Source of the DNA: Streptomyces sp. QL37
GTDB taxonomy: Bacteria; Actinomycetota; Actinomycetes; Streptomycetales; Streptomycetaceae
Length of the DNA: 64,000 nucleotides
Assembly (NCBI RefSeq): GCF_002941025.1
Contig: NZ_PTJS01000001.1
Coordinates: 7,392,605-7,456,604 of the forward strand
Direction: 5' to 3'
A model generated the notes under the pieces. That model had not been told where the DNA came from and made no database searches. It saw only the letters and a program-made list of their open reading frames with translations. Shown one piece after another: positions 1 through 7,846 of the stretch (the stretch's first letter is position 1; each line of letters begins with the position of its first letter). A program made the translations under genes and the position numbers.

Positions 1-288
1 CTGCAACAGCGGCGCGAAGTGCGTCTCGTGGTACAGCTTGCCGCCCACGGTCAGCAGATCGGCGAAGCGCATGCGCCCCACCACCCGGGACCGATCCAGG
101 CCCAGCCAGTCCAGCAACGTGGTGTTGATCTTCGCGATGGTGCCGTCCATCAGTGTCGACAGATACCCGCACGGCGCCTGCTCGTACAGCTCCTCGGCAC
201 TGTCCTCCAGCAGTGATGTGAACACCGCGTCCGTGGCGTCCACGTCCTGCCCCTCACCCGGCTCCGGCGCCTGGTCGGTACGGCACAT
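1..288 (-). CDS. PAS-domain PP2C-type phosphatase, RsbP-like (partial)
   Basis: Only the N-terminal 96 codons lie in the window; the gene runs off the left edge. The translation contains a PAS-like segment (YEQAPCGYLSTLMDGTIAKI, then GRMRFADLLTVGGKLYHETH), which is the sensor part of actinobacterial RsbP/SpoIIE-type serine phosphatases that act on anti-anti-sigma factors. The PP2C catalytic domain is not visible, so the phosphatase call rests on the PAS type and on the neighbour. The ATG at 288-286 overlaps the stop of the upstream hydrolase gene (ATGA), so the two are translationally coupled, as in the Bacillus rsbQ-rsbP pair. The function follows from family knowledge plus context; the truncation is a window effect. 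Confidence 0.75.
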   Translation of the reverse strand, partial: MCRTDQAPEPGEGQDVDATDAVFTSLLEDSAEELYEQAPCGYLSTLMDGTIAKINTTLLDWLGLDRSRVVGRMRFADLLTVGGKLYHETHFAPLLQ

Positions 289-1091
289 CACCGAAGGGCT
301 CCGACGAAGTCGGTGATCGCCCCGGTGGTGGCCTGCGGTGCGCTCAGCTGCGGGCAGTGCCCCGTCGCATCGAGGGTGACCAGCCGGCTGCCCGGGATCG
401 CGTCGCGGACGTACGCGCCGACCTCACGGGGGGCGATCACGTCCTGCCTGCATTCCAGGATCAGCGTCGGCACCGTGATCGTGCTGAGGTCCTCACGGCT
501 GTCGGACAGGAAGGTCGTGCGGGCGAAGACCCGGGCCATGTCCGGATCGGTCGCGCAGAACGAGGCGGTCAGCTCCTGGCCGAGTTCCGGCCGGTCCGCG
601 TTGCCCATGATGACCGGAGCCATCGCCGCCGACCAGCCCAGATAGTTCGACTCCAGCGACTCCAGCAGCTCGTCGATGTCCTCGGCGCTGAACCCGCCCC
701 GGTAGCCGTCCTCGTCGATGTAGCGGGGTGAGGGCGCGACCATGACCAGACGGGAGATGCGCTGCGGCGCCTTCGCCGCCGCGAGCACCCCGACCATCGC
801 GCTGACGGAATGCCCCACGAACGTCACGTCCCGCAGGTCCAGTTCCTCGCAGACGTCCAGCGCATCCTGCGCGTAGCCCTCCAGCGAGCTGTAGCGCCGC
901 TCGTCCCAGGCCGAAGGGTCCGCCCGGCCCGAGCCCACGTAGTCGAAGAGCACCACGCTGTAGTGCTCGGCCAGGGCGGGAGCCACCAGACGCCACATGT
1001 TCTGATCACAGCCGAACCCGTGCGCCAGCAGGAGCACAGGCCCGTCCGGGCGGCCGGTGACGGTGATGTTGTTCCTGCGACGGATATCCAT
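288..1091 (-). CDS. alpha/beta hydrolase, RsbQ-like
   Basis: A 267-residue cytoplasmic alpha/beta hydrolase with no signal peptide. It shows the oxyanion/HGFG region (LLAHGFGCDQNMW), a nucleophile elbow GHSVSAM, an acid region (ECRQDVIAP) and a C-terminal GHCPQL histidine. Length and motif order match Bacillus RsbQ (about 269 residues), which supplies or processes a ligand for the PAS domain of RsbP in energy-stress signalling. The next gene downstream encodes a PAS protein and overlaps it by ATGA, which strongly supports a signalling pair rather than a catabolic esterase. The ATG at 1091 was chosen because conserved sequence begins at MDIRRRNN; upstream in-frame sequence is Arg/Pro-rich and unlike the family. 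The substrate is unknown. Confidence 0.85.
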   Translation of the reverse strand: MDIRRRNNITVTGRPDGPVLLLAHGFGCDQNMWRLVAPALAEHYSVVLFDYVGSGRADPSAWDERRYSSLEGYAQDALDVCEELDLRDVTFVGHSVSAMVGVLAAAKAPQRISRLVMVAPSPRYIDEDGYRGGFSAEDIDELLESLESNYLGWSAAMAPVIMGNADRPELGQELTASFCATDPDMARVFARTTFLSDSREDLSTITVPTLILECRQDVIAPREVGAYVRDAIPGSRLVTLDATGHCPQLSAPQATTGAITDFVGALR

Positions 1092-1750
1092 ACCCGCCAG
1101 TTTCGCACTGCCCTTCCCACGCGAAGCAGGGGCCCGGCGCACCGCGGATCTCCCGGCGCCGGCGGAAGGGTGGCCGGTGCCGCGGCCGCGTGTCCTCACC
1201 CGACGGACACCGGTCAGGCACGGCCGGGGTGGAGCGTGATGTCGCCGGTGAGTCCGGTGACGGTCCGGGGAGCGGCTCCGGGGACGCCCAGCTGCCGGCG
1301 AGCCCGGTGCACGGCGGTGAGGTGGCCACCATCAGGCTGCCCCCAGACGACGGTGATGTAGCTTCGCACGCGGCGGTCTCCGCGTGCGGCACGGGCCCGG
1401 CGCGTGTCAACGTCGCTCCTTCCTGGTGGCGTGTCCCGGTCGTCAGGTTCAACGAGCGCACCGCGATTTCGAACACGCGTCTTTCGGCCGAGTTTCGAAT
1501 CCCGGTTCCGCGCGGTTGTCGAAAGATGTCGGATGCATGGGCCCTTGCGCCGCAAGAGGCGTTCCACGAGTGGGTGTTGGCCGAATCGCCGTCCGTCGGA
1601 ATGTACGGGCCGAATGGTCCGGCCCGCGGGCCCGGGCCGGGAGAGTGCCACCGGGGCGGTGTGAAGAGGTGAGGCCCGGCGTATTGCGCTGCCGGGACGG
1701 CAGGCACACTCTGCGTGTTGTATTTCTTTCAGCAGAGGATGGCCGCGCAC
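1092..1750. other. gap between divergent RsbQ-like and TerD genes
   Basis: About 660 bases between divergently transcribed genes. Apart from the weak minus-strand ORF at 1214-1369 I see no convincing gene. The stretch 1465-1530 has several TTTCGAA-like short repeats and lower GC than its surroundings, consistent with promoter DNA for terD, but I cannot assign -35/-10 boxes with confidence. Confidence 0.4.
1214..1369 (-). CDS. possible small protein, 51 residues, unrecognised
   Basis: In the wide gap between the RsbQ-like gene and terD, a GTG-initiated ORF on the minus strand has a GGAG element about eight bases upstream and G/C at roughly 80% of third positions. The product begins VRSYITVVWGQPDG and has no motif I recognise. 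It could equally be chance in high-GC DNA; no homologue is known to me and overlapping frames are also open. Listed as a weak candidate only. Confidence 0.2.
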   Translation of the reverse strand: MRSYITVVWGQPDGGHLTAVHRARRQLGVPGAAPRTVTGLTGDITLHPGRA

Positions 1751-2335
1751 ATGATCACGCTCACCAAGGAAGACGGACCGGCAGACCTGGACGGAGTCAC
1801 TCATCTGTCCATCGGCGTGTCCTGGGACCCCACGGCCGGCACGAGCGGAGGGGTCATGGGCATGCTGCGCCGCAAGACCGGCACAGACCTCGACCTGATC
1901 GCCATCGCGGTGCAGGGCGCCGACCCGGTCCGTCTGGCGGGCCTGGACTCGCTGGACCCCATGGGCAACGGCTCCCTGGTGCACAGCGGTGACAACCAGA
2001 CAGGGCGCGGCGACGGCGACGACGAGACCGTCACGGTCGAATTCGCGCGCATCCCGGCCAACATCACGTCCATCGTCTTCGTCGCCGCCGCCTTCAAGAA
2101 GGGGAGTTCCTTCCAGAAGGCCCGCAACATCAGCTTCAAGGTCTACGACGCGACAGGCGGCAGCGCCCAGCAGGTGGCCGACATCTGGCCCAGCCTGCTG
2201 ACCCAGGAGAACGGCTGCGCGGTCGCGAAGGCCGTGCGGGTCGGCGGTGCCTGGAAACTCGAAGTGATCAATTCGGCGGGGAAGATCAAGCAGGGCGACG
2301 AGCACGCGCTGATGCGCTTCGCAATCAGCAAGTAG
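1751..2335 (+). CDS. TerD family protein (tellurite/stress resistance)
   Basis: A 194-residue soluble protein of the TerD/calcium-binding stress family, close to the usual 190-residue length. Typical family sequence includes VTHLSIGVSWDP near the N-terminus, DLDLIAIAVQG, the acidic loop HSGDNQTGRGDGDDE that resembles a TerD Ca2+ site, and IVFVAAAFKKG. TerD proteins take part in tellurite and general stress responses and are abundant in Streptomyces. The ATG at 1751 follows an AGAGGA element at 1734-1739 with 11-base spacing; the earlier ATG at 1739 lacks room for a ribosome site. It is transcribed away from the RsbQ/RsbP-like pair and is convergent with a P450 gene, with a hairpin terminator between them. 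Its role in this host is inferred only. Confidence 0.88.
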   Translation: MITLTKEDGPADLDGVTHLSIGVSWDPTAGTSGGVMGMLRRKTGTDLDLIAIAVQGADPVRLAGLDSLDPMGNGSLVHSGDNQTGRGDGDDETVTVEFARIPANITSIVFVAAAFKKGSSFQKARNISFKVYDATGGSAQQVADIWPSLLTQENGCAVAKAVRVGGAWKLEVINSAGKIKQGDEHALMRFAISK

Positions 2336-2393
2336 GGCTCTCGCGCGGACCGTCCCCCGACGGAGCCGATGTGCCCCCGGGGCGGAAAGCCTT

Positions 2394-2435
2394 CTGCCGG
2401 CCGGAGATCCCGTGAAGGGACGTCCGGCCGGGCAG
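2394..2435. terminator. bidirectional hairpin between terD and P450
   Basis: CTGCCGGCCGGA (2394-2405) pairs with TCCGGCCGGGCAG (2423-2435), with one bulged G and a 17-base loop. It lies between two convergent genes, so it probably terminates both. There is no T-tract, which is usual in Streptomyces. Confidence 0.55.
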
Positions 2436-2440
2436 GCGTG

Positions 2441-3634
2441 TCAGGTCAGAACGGGAAGAGAATCCAGTCCGCGAACAAGACGGGTGCGCCGCCATTCCAA
2501 CCGCTCGGCCGGTACGGCGAGCCGGATGCCGGGGAAGCGGGTCAGGATCGCGCGTAGGGCGATGTGGGCCTCGGCCTTCGCCAGGGGAGCACCGACGCAG
2601 CGGTGGATGCCGTGGCCGAAGCTGAGATGACCGGTGGCGTCCCGGTCCAGGTCGAGCTGGTCGGGAGCCGGGAAGCGTCCCGGGTCGCGGTTGGCCGCAC
2701 CGAGGGCGACGAGTACGGGGACGCCCGCGGGGATCTCGGTCCCGCCCAGGGTGACGGCTTCCGTGGTGAACCGGAAGGTGGAGGTGCTGACCGGTGCGTC
2801 GAAGCGGAGCAGCTCGTCCAGTGCGTGCGGGAGGGCGTCCGGGTCGCTGCGCAGGCGTTCCGCCGAGGCGGGGTGGAGCAGCAGGGCCAGGGCGGCGTTG
2901 CCCAGGAAGTGGGTGGTCGTCTCGTGCCCGGCGACGAGCAGCAACACCGCCAGGGAGACCAGCTCGTCCTCATCGAGATGGTCCTGGCCGTCGCGCGCGG
3001 CGATGAGGCGGTCCAGGAGCGAGTCGCCCGGGCGAAGGCGCTTCGCCGCGATGAGGCCGGACATGTATGCGGCGACGGCGTAGGAGGCGGCGTCGGTGCG
3101 GCCGGGCTCTCCGGCGGCGAACAGCTCGGCGGACCATTGCTGGACCTGCGGCCGGTCGCTCGCGGGCACGCCGAGCAGCTCGCAGATCACCATGACCGGA
3201 AGAGGGACGGCGAGGCCGGCGACGAGGTCGACCGGCCCGCCGACGGGCCAGCGGTCCAGCAGTTCGTCGGTCAGCGCGCAGATGAAGGGACGGAGCCCCG
3301 CGACAGCACCGCTCGTGAAGGCACCGGTGACCAGCTTGCGGAGCCTGGTGTGCCGGGGCGGGTCGCTCGCCAGCATGGTGTGTGCGACGGCGGGGTGCAG
3401 CCGGCGTTTCGAGTCCTTGCCGGCGAAGAAGGCGGCGGTGTCCTTGGAGAGCCGCGCGTCGCCGAGAGCCTGCCGGGCCTCCTCGTAGCCCGTGACCAGG
3501 TAGCTGTGGCGTCCGCCTGACCCGGACGCCACAGCCCGCACGGGGCATTCGGAGCGCATGGCCGCGTACGCGGGGTAAGGGTCGCGGGCTGACCGGGCGT
3601 CCGTGCCGGTGTTGTTCAAGGTGTCGGGCTCCAA
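2441..3634 (-). CDS. cytochrome P450 (CYP107-like)
   Basis: A soluble bacterial P450 of about 397 residues. Seen: the I-helix oxygen-activation motif LVAGHETTTHFLG, an ExxR-type DELLRF segment (K helix), and the haem loop FGHGIHRCVGAPLAKAE with proximal Cys near residue 346. Such enzymes need a ferredoxin and reductase; a ferredoxin/reductase pair lies 6 kb away on the same strand and could serve it. The gene follows the MerR regulator on the same strand with 54 bases between, so it may be co-transcribed or controlled by it. The start is uncertain: the longest frame opens with TTG at 3634, another TTG lies at 3619, and neither has a strong ribosome site. The substrate cannot be predicted. Confidence 0.88.
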   Translation of the reverse strand: MEPDTLNNTGTDARSARDPYPAYAAMRSECPVRAVASGSGGRHSYLVTGYEEARQALGDARLSKDTAAFFAGKDSKRRLHPAVAHTMLASDPPRHTRLRKLVTGAFTSGAVAGLRPFICALTDELLDRWPVGGPVDLVAGLAVPLPVMVICELLGVPASDRPQVQQWSAELFAAGEPGRTDAASYAVAAYMSGLIAAKRLRPGDSLLDRLIAARDGQDHLDEDELVSLAVLLLVAGHETTTHFLGNAALALLLHPASAERLRSDPDALPHALDELLRFDAPVSTSTFRFTTEAVTLGGTEIPAGVPVLVALGAANRDPGRFPAPDQLDLDRDATGHLSFGHGIHRCVGAPLAKAEAHIALRAILTRFPGIRLAVPAERLEWRRTRLVRGLDSLPVLT

Positions 3635-3688
3635 CCGGGTGCGGCAGACCGTCGTCCCCTTCGTGGGAGCTGAGTCCGTGCGTGCGGG

Positions 3689-4627
3689 TCAGCGCCGCAC
3701 TCTGACACGCAGAGCCTCGACGGACCACTCGATCACCGGCGTCAGGCTCTCCGGGGCCGGCCAGCGGTTGATCACTGCCAGGAGCTGAGAGTACCGCTCC
3801 CTGCGGGTATCGCCGAGGCCTTCCAGCCGGGTCAGCAGACGGCGGCGGAGTTCGACGTCGTCGGGGCGGCCCAGGACACGGGCGTAGTGGCCGGTGAGCG
3901 CCGCGACGACGGGATCGGCCCGGGGCGAGGCCGGTTCGATGCCGGCCGTCAGGGCCGGGCCGACCTGGTCTCGGACCGTTCCGACCAGGTCGCGGTGCGG
4001 CCCCGTGGTGCCGCCGGAGGCGCGCTCGGCCGCGTGGTCCTCGATCATCCGCCGCAGGCCGGCGCGGAATTCGGGGTCCTGGGACAGTACGGCCAACTCC
4101 GTCCACGCCTGGACCTGTTCGTCGTCCGGGTCGTCGGGCAGTTCGGGAGTCATCGAGCGCATGGCCGCCGCGAATACGGGACCGGCGCCGGGACCACCGA
4201 ACACCGAGCCCAGGAAATCGTCGATCAGGGACCGGCGTTCGCGCTCGGAGAGCTGGGCGAGCTTGTGCATGAGATCCGTCTCCTCAGGGGTCGACCCGCG
4301 TGTGGCCACAGCCGTCAGCACCGCGCGCCTCTGGCGCAGCGTGCGGATCTGTACGGCCAGTGCTTCGGCGTGCGCCTCGGCGACCTCGGGGAGCGAGACC
4401 TCCCGGTCCACGACCTTCCGGATCGTGGGAAGGTCCAGTCCCAGGTCGCGCAGGGTCCGTACGAGGTCCAGGCGTGCGACGGCGTCGGTGGCGTAGAGGC
4501 GGTAGCCGGCGGGGCTGCGGTCGGCCGGCGTCACGATCCCGCGATCGGAGTAGAACCGGATGGTCCTGACCGCGAGGCCGGTCCGCCTGGCCAGCTCGCC
4601 GATCGGGTGGAGCGTGTCGTCGTCCAT
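3689..4627 (-). CDS. MerR family transcriptional regulator
   Basis: A 312-residue MerR regulator. The N-terminal winged helix is clear (IGELARRTGLAVRTIRFYSD then SPAGYRLYATDAVARL), followed by a dimerisation helix and a roughly 200-residue helical C-terminal part without the cysteines of metal sensors, so an organic ligand or cell-state signal is more likely. A perfect dyad GTCTCC-N7-GGAGAC lies 15 bases upstream of the ATG and is the likely autoregulatory operator. The P450 gene immediately downstream on the same strand is a plausible target. The divergent side faces the 3' end of the molybdate gene, so there is no divergent target. Confidence 0.88.
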   Translation of the reverse strand: MDDDTLHPIGELARRTGLAVRTIRFYSDRGIVTPADRSPAGYRLYATDAVARLDLVRTLRDLGLDLPTIRKVVDREVSLPEVAEAHAEALAVQIRTLRQRRAVLTAVATRGSTPEETDLMHKLAQLSERERRSLIDDFLGSVFGGPGAGPVFAAAMRSMTPELPDDPDDEQVQAWTELAVLSQDPEFRAGLRRMIEDHAAERASGGTTGPHRDLVGTVRDQVGPALTAGIEPASPRADPVVAALTGHYARVLGRPDDVELRRRLLTRLEGLGDTRRERYSQLLAVINRWPAPESLTPVIEWSVEALRVRVRR

Positions 4628-4641
4628 GTCCCCACCTTCTT

Positions 4642-4660
4642 GTCTCCCCCTGGTGGAGAC
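4642..4660 (-). promoter_or_regulatory. MerR-type operator dyad upstream of merR
   Basis: GTCTCC (4642-4647) and GGAGAC (4655-4660) form a perfect 6-base inverted repeat around CCCTGGT. MerR proteins bind 18-22 bp dyads lying between the -35 and -10 boxes of their own promoter. The site is 15 bases from the start codon. The -10 hexamer is not obvious. Confidence 0.5.
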
Positions 4661-4708
4661 TCAAGCCCAGGATGCTTCGGCACCACGACTTCCCGCCACC
4701 CGGTCCGA

Positions 4709-6652
4709 TCAGAGGGCGACGAGGGTCGCCTCCGTGGCTTTGACGCTGGTCCAGACGGAACTCCCCTCGGCGAGGCCGAGTTCGGCGAAGGCCTGAGGAG
4801 TGATCTCGGCGACGAGGTCGGGCACCTGGTCCGAGGTGATCAGGACCCGAAGCCGGCTGCCGCTGACGGTGATCTCCCGTACGGTGCCCGACCAGACGTT
4901 GCGGGGGCTGCCGGCCGGCTTGTCCCTGTGCACGGCGACGGCCTCGGGAGCGATGATCGCGAGGGAGTCCGTGCCCGGCGGGAGGGGGTCCGCGGCCACG
5001 AGCAGGCCGCCGTCGGTGAGCCGGACGCCGGCGTCGGTAGCGGTGCCCGGCCAGGCGTTGCGGCCCAGCATCCGGGCGACCCAGGGGGAGCGCGGGTGGC
5101 GGGTGACCTCGGTGGGCGGGGCGTCCTGAAGCGTCCGTCCGTCGTCGAGGACGAGGACCCGGTCGGCGAGCGCCACGGCTTCGACGGGGTCGTGGGTGAC
5201 CATGAGGCATACGCCGCCGAAGCCGTCGAGATGGCGGCGGAGGGTGTGCCGGACGTGCGCGCGGGTGGTCTGGTCGAGGGCGGCCAGCGGTTCGTCGAGC
5301 AGAAGCAGCCGGGGCCGGGCGGCCAACGCCCGGGCGAGCGCGACACGCTGGGCCTGGCCTCCGGAGATCTGCCCCGGCCTGCGGTGCGCGAGGTGCCCCA
5401 CGCCCAGGCGGTCCAGCCACACCTGCGCACTGCGGCGGGCCTCGGCGCGCGGGACACCTCGGGCGCGGAGCCCGTAGGCGGTGTTGGCCGACGCGCTCAT
5501 GTGGGGGAAGAGGGCCCCGTCCTGGGGCACCCAGGCCACGCCCCTGCGGTGCGGGGGGAGCGCGGTGACGTCGGTGTCGCCGAGCCGGAGCTCTGCGTGG
5601 GCGCGCGGGGTGAGGCCGAGGAGCGCGCGTAGCAGAGTGGTCTTGCCGGCACCGTTGGGCCCGACGACGGCGATGGTGGTCCCGGCATCCGCGTCCAGGG
5701 TCAGGTCGTTGAATCCCGTGACGGTGGCATGGAGTGCCCAGCCTGTTCCTGTGTCAACCGCGTCGGGCGTGACGTCCGAGGCGGCGCGCGTGGCCGTCCG
5801 CGGGGTCGGGCCGGGGTCGTCCGCCGGGGCGCGTGACCGGGCGGCGCCCGGGGTGCCGGTCCATCGTCCGCGCAGTGCGACGAGTACGGCCATGGCGATG
5901 ACCAGCAGGAGAAGCGAGACCGAGGTCGCGGCTTCCGGGCTGTCCTGGAGGAGCAGGTAGACCTGGAGCGGGAGGGTCTGCGTCGTGCCGGGGAGGTTTC
6001 CGGCGAAGGTGATGGTCGCGCCGAACTCGCCGAGGGCCCGCGCCCAGGTCAGCGCCGCGCCCGCGGCGAGACCGGGGGCGACCATGGGCAGGGTGACGGT
6101 GAAGAACACCCGTACGGGTGAGGCTCCCAGGGAGGCCGCGGTCTCCTCGTAGCGTGGGCGCAGTCCGCCCAGCGCTCCTTCCAGGCTGATGACCAGGAAC
6201 GGCATGGCGACGAAGGTCGCGGCCAGGACGGCGCCGGAGGTGTGGAACGGCAGCGTGAGCCCGAAGGTGTCCTCCAGCCACGGGCCGAGGAGGCCCCGGC
6301 GGCCGAAGGCCAGCAGGAGGGCGACGCCGCCGACAGTCGGAGGCAGGACCATCGGCAGGAGCACGAGAGAGCGGACGAACGCCTTGCCGGGGAAGTCGAC
6401 ACGGGCCAGAAGCCAGGCCAGGGGCACCCCGAGGACGAGGGAGAGCCCCAGGGCCCACGCCGAGACGATCAGGGAGAGCTTCAGTGCCTGGGTCGTCCCG
6501 GGGCTGGTGAGGTGAGCGCCCAGGTCGGACCAGGACGTACGGGCGATGATTCCCAGCAGAGGCAGGAGCAGGAAGGCGATGGCCAGCAGCGCGGGGATCG
6601 CCAGGGCGATCGGCGCGCGGGGGCCGGTGGCACGGCGGCGAAGGCGTCTCAT
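4709..6652 (-). CDS. modBC: molybdate ABC transporter, fused permease-ATPase (ModBC)
   Basis: A 647-residue fusion. The N-terminal half is a ModB-type permease with about six membrane segments and the cytoplasmic EAA loop (RYEETAASLGASPVRVFF). After a Pro/Ala-rich linker (about residues 250-290) comes a ModC ATPase: Walker A VGPNGAGKTTLL, Q-loop WVPQDGALFPH, signature ISGGQAQRVALARAL, Walker B LLLLDEPLAALD, H-loop THDPVEA. A C-terminal TOBE-like domain (about 580-647) ends the protein. It imports molybdate using the ModA lipoprotein encoded just upstream. The ATG at 6652 follows a GGG element; longer open sequence upstream overlaps the gap and looks non-coding. ModB and ModC are separate proteins in most bacteria; a fused form recurs in Streptomyces. 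Confidence 0.92.
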   Translation of the reverse strand: MRRLRRRATGPRAPIALAIPALLAIAFLLLPLLGIIARTSWSDLGAHLTSPGTTQALKLSLIVSAWALGLSLVLGVPLAWLLARVDFPGKAFVRSLVLLPMVLPPTVGGVALLLAFGRRGLLGPWLEDTFGLTLPFHTSGAVLAATFVAMPFLVISLEGALGGLRPRYEETAASLGASPVRVFFTVTLPMVAPGLAAGAALTWARALGEFGATITFAGNLPGTTQTLPLQVYLLLQDSPEAATSVSLLLLVIAMAVLVALRGRWTGTPGAARSRAPADDPGPTPRTATRAASDVTPDAVDTGTGWALHATVTGFNDLTLDADAGTTIAVVGPNGAGKTTLLRALLGLTPRAHAELRLGDTDVTALPPHRRGVAWVPQDGALFPHMSASANTAYGLRARGVPRAEARRSAQVWLDRLGVGHLAHRRPGQISGGQAQRVALARALAARPRLLLLDEPLAALDQTTRAHVRHTLRRHLDGFGGVCLMVTHDPVEAVALADRVLVLDDGRTLQDAPPTEVTRHPRSPWVARMLGRNAWPGTATDAGVRLTDGGLLVAADPLPPGTDSLAIIAPEAVAVHRDKPAGSPRNVWSGTVREITVSGSRLRVLITSDQVPDLVAEITPQAFAELGLAEGSSVWTSVKATEATLVAL

Positions 6653-6726
6653 GAGGATCCCTGATGCTGAGTGCCGTGCGGGCGTCCCGTCCCGCGGGCG
6701 GGACGTCCGCACAGGGCGGATGCCTG

Positions 6727-7524
6727 CTACGGCTTCTGGAAGCCGGCGTCGGCGAGGATCTTCTGGGCCTCGGGGGTGGACAGCCATGCCACGAACGCGG
6801 TCGCGGCCTCGCCGTTCCCGGAGGTCTTCAGGGTCGCCGCCGGGTAGGAGGCTACGGCGTTCTGCGCGTCCGGGATGTCGATCGCGTCGATCTTGCCTGT
6901 CGCGGTGGCGGCGTCCGTCCTGTAGACGAGGCCTGCGTCCGCCTCGCCGAGTTCGACCTTGCTGAGGACGGCGCGGACGTTGGGCTCCTGGGAGACCGGC
7001 TTGACGTCGATCTTCTGGGCGTCCAGGATCTGCCGGCTGTAGCGCCCGACCGGCACCTCGGGCGCCGCCAGGACGACCTTCAGACCGGGGTCGGCGAGGT
7101 CCTTCAGGTTCTCGACCTTCTCCGGGTTGCCCTTCTCCGTGGCGATCACCAGACGGTTCTTCGCGATGACGGTCGGCGACCCGGTCTCGGACTTCAGCCC
7201 GTCCATCGTCCTCGTGTCCGCCGTCACCAGCGCGTCGGCGGGTGCGCCCTGCTCGACCTGTGCGGCAAGCTCCTGCGAGCCGGCGAACGAGAAGGTCACC
7301 TTCGTCCCGGGGTGCTTCTTCTCGTAAGCCGCACCGGCCGTCTTGAAGACATCGGTGAGCGAGGAGGCGGCCAGAACAGTCAGATCGGCCTCGGGCTCCC
7401 CGGATACCGACGCCTTGTCACCCGAGCCCTTCTTGTCGTCGCTGCCACAGGCGGCCAGCGGAACGAGAAGAGCCGCGGTGAGGACCGCGGCCGCGGTACG
7501 CCGCCGGGTGAAGGTGAGAGACAT
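6727..7524 (-). CDS. modA: molybdate-binding lipoprotein ModA
   Basis: A 265-residue periplasmic-type binding protein anchored as a lipoprotein: basic n-region, hydrophobic core and lipobox LAAC at about residues 24-27. Mature sequence has the ModA signature [17 protein letters not shown] and [19 protein letters not shown], which contribute to the oxyanion pocket. It passes molybdate to the ModBC fusion encoded 74 bases downstream on the same strand. The ATG at 7524 has an AGGAG element twelve to sixteen bases upstream. A 44-bp interrupted palindrome at 7634-7677 marks the promoter and is a likely molybdate-responsive operator. No modE-like gene is adjacent. Confidence 0.93.
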   Translation of the reverse strand: MSLTFTRRRTAAAVLTAALLVPLAACGSDDKKGSGDKASVSGEPEADLTVLAASSLTDVFKTAGAAYEKKHPGTKVTFSFAGSQELAAQVEQGAPADALVTADTRTMDGLKSETGSPTVIAKNRLVIATEKGNPEKVENLKDLADPGLKVVLAAPEVPVGRYSRQILDAQKIDVKPVSQEPNVRAVLSKVELGEADAGLVYRTDAATATGKIDAIDIPDAQNAVASYPAATLKTSGNGEAATAFVAWLSTPEAQKILADAGFQKP

Positions 7525-7633
7525 GAGGCTGGGGCTCCTTGGGGACGCGGCCGGCTTGTGCCGCCCGGGCGGGTGTCGGAGGCCGCGCCGAGCGGGACGA
7601 TCCCCAGTTAGGGGCTGCATGTGCGACAGATTA

Positions 7634-7677
7634 ATGGAGCGTTGCTCGTATTTACAAAGCTTAATACGAATCTCCAT
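7634..7677 (-). promoter_or_regulatory. interrupted palindrome in the modA promoter region
   Basis: ATGGAG (7634-7639) and TCGTATT (7646-7652) are mirrored by AATACGA (7663-7669) and CTCCAT (7672-7677) around an A/T-rich centre. The block is far more A/T-rich than the surrounding DNA and lies about 110-150 bases upstream of modA, the only gene it can drive. ModE-class regulators bind long A/T-rich dyads; the exact regulator here is unknown. Confidence 0.6.
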
Positions 7678-7846
7678 GGCACATGCGCCCGAGCATGGAG
7701 GATGGTCCGAATCCGATGGGGCGGGGCGGTCTAGGTCGGCTGTCAGGAGGTGCGCACCCATGTGCGATCCGTCGAATCGACCTGGAGGCGGCTCCGCGGT
7801 CCCGCTGACCCGGCATACGCGGGTGCTGCTCGTGCCCCCAGAGCGG

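Noticed and set aside
3887..5632. A 581-codon plus-strand frame across merR and modBC
   Set aside because: Antisense to two clear genes and without family features.
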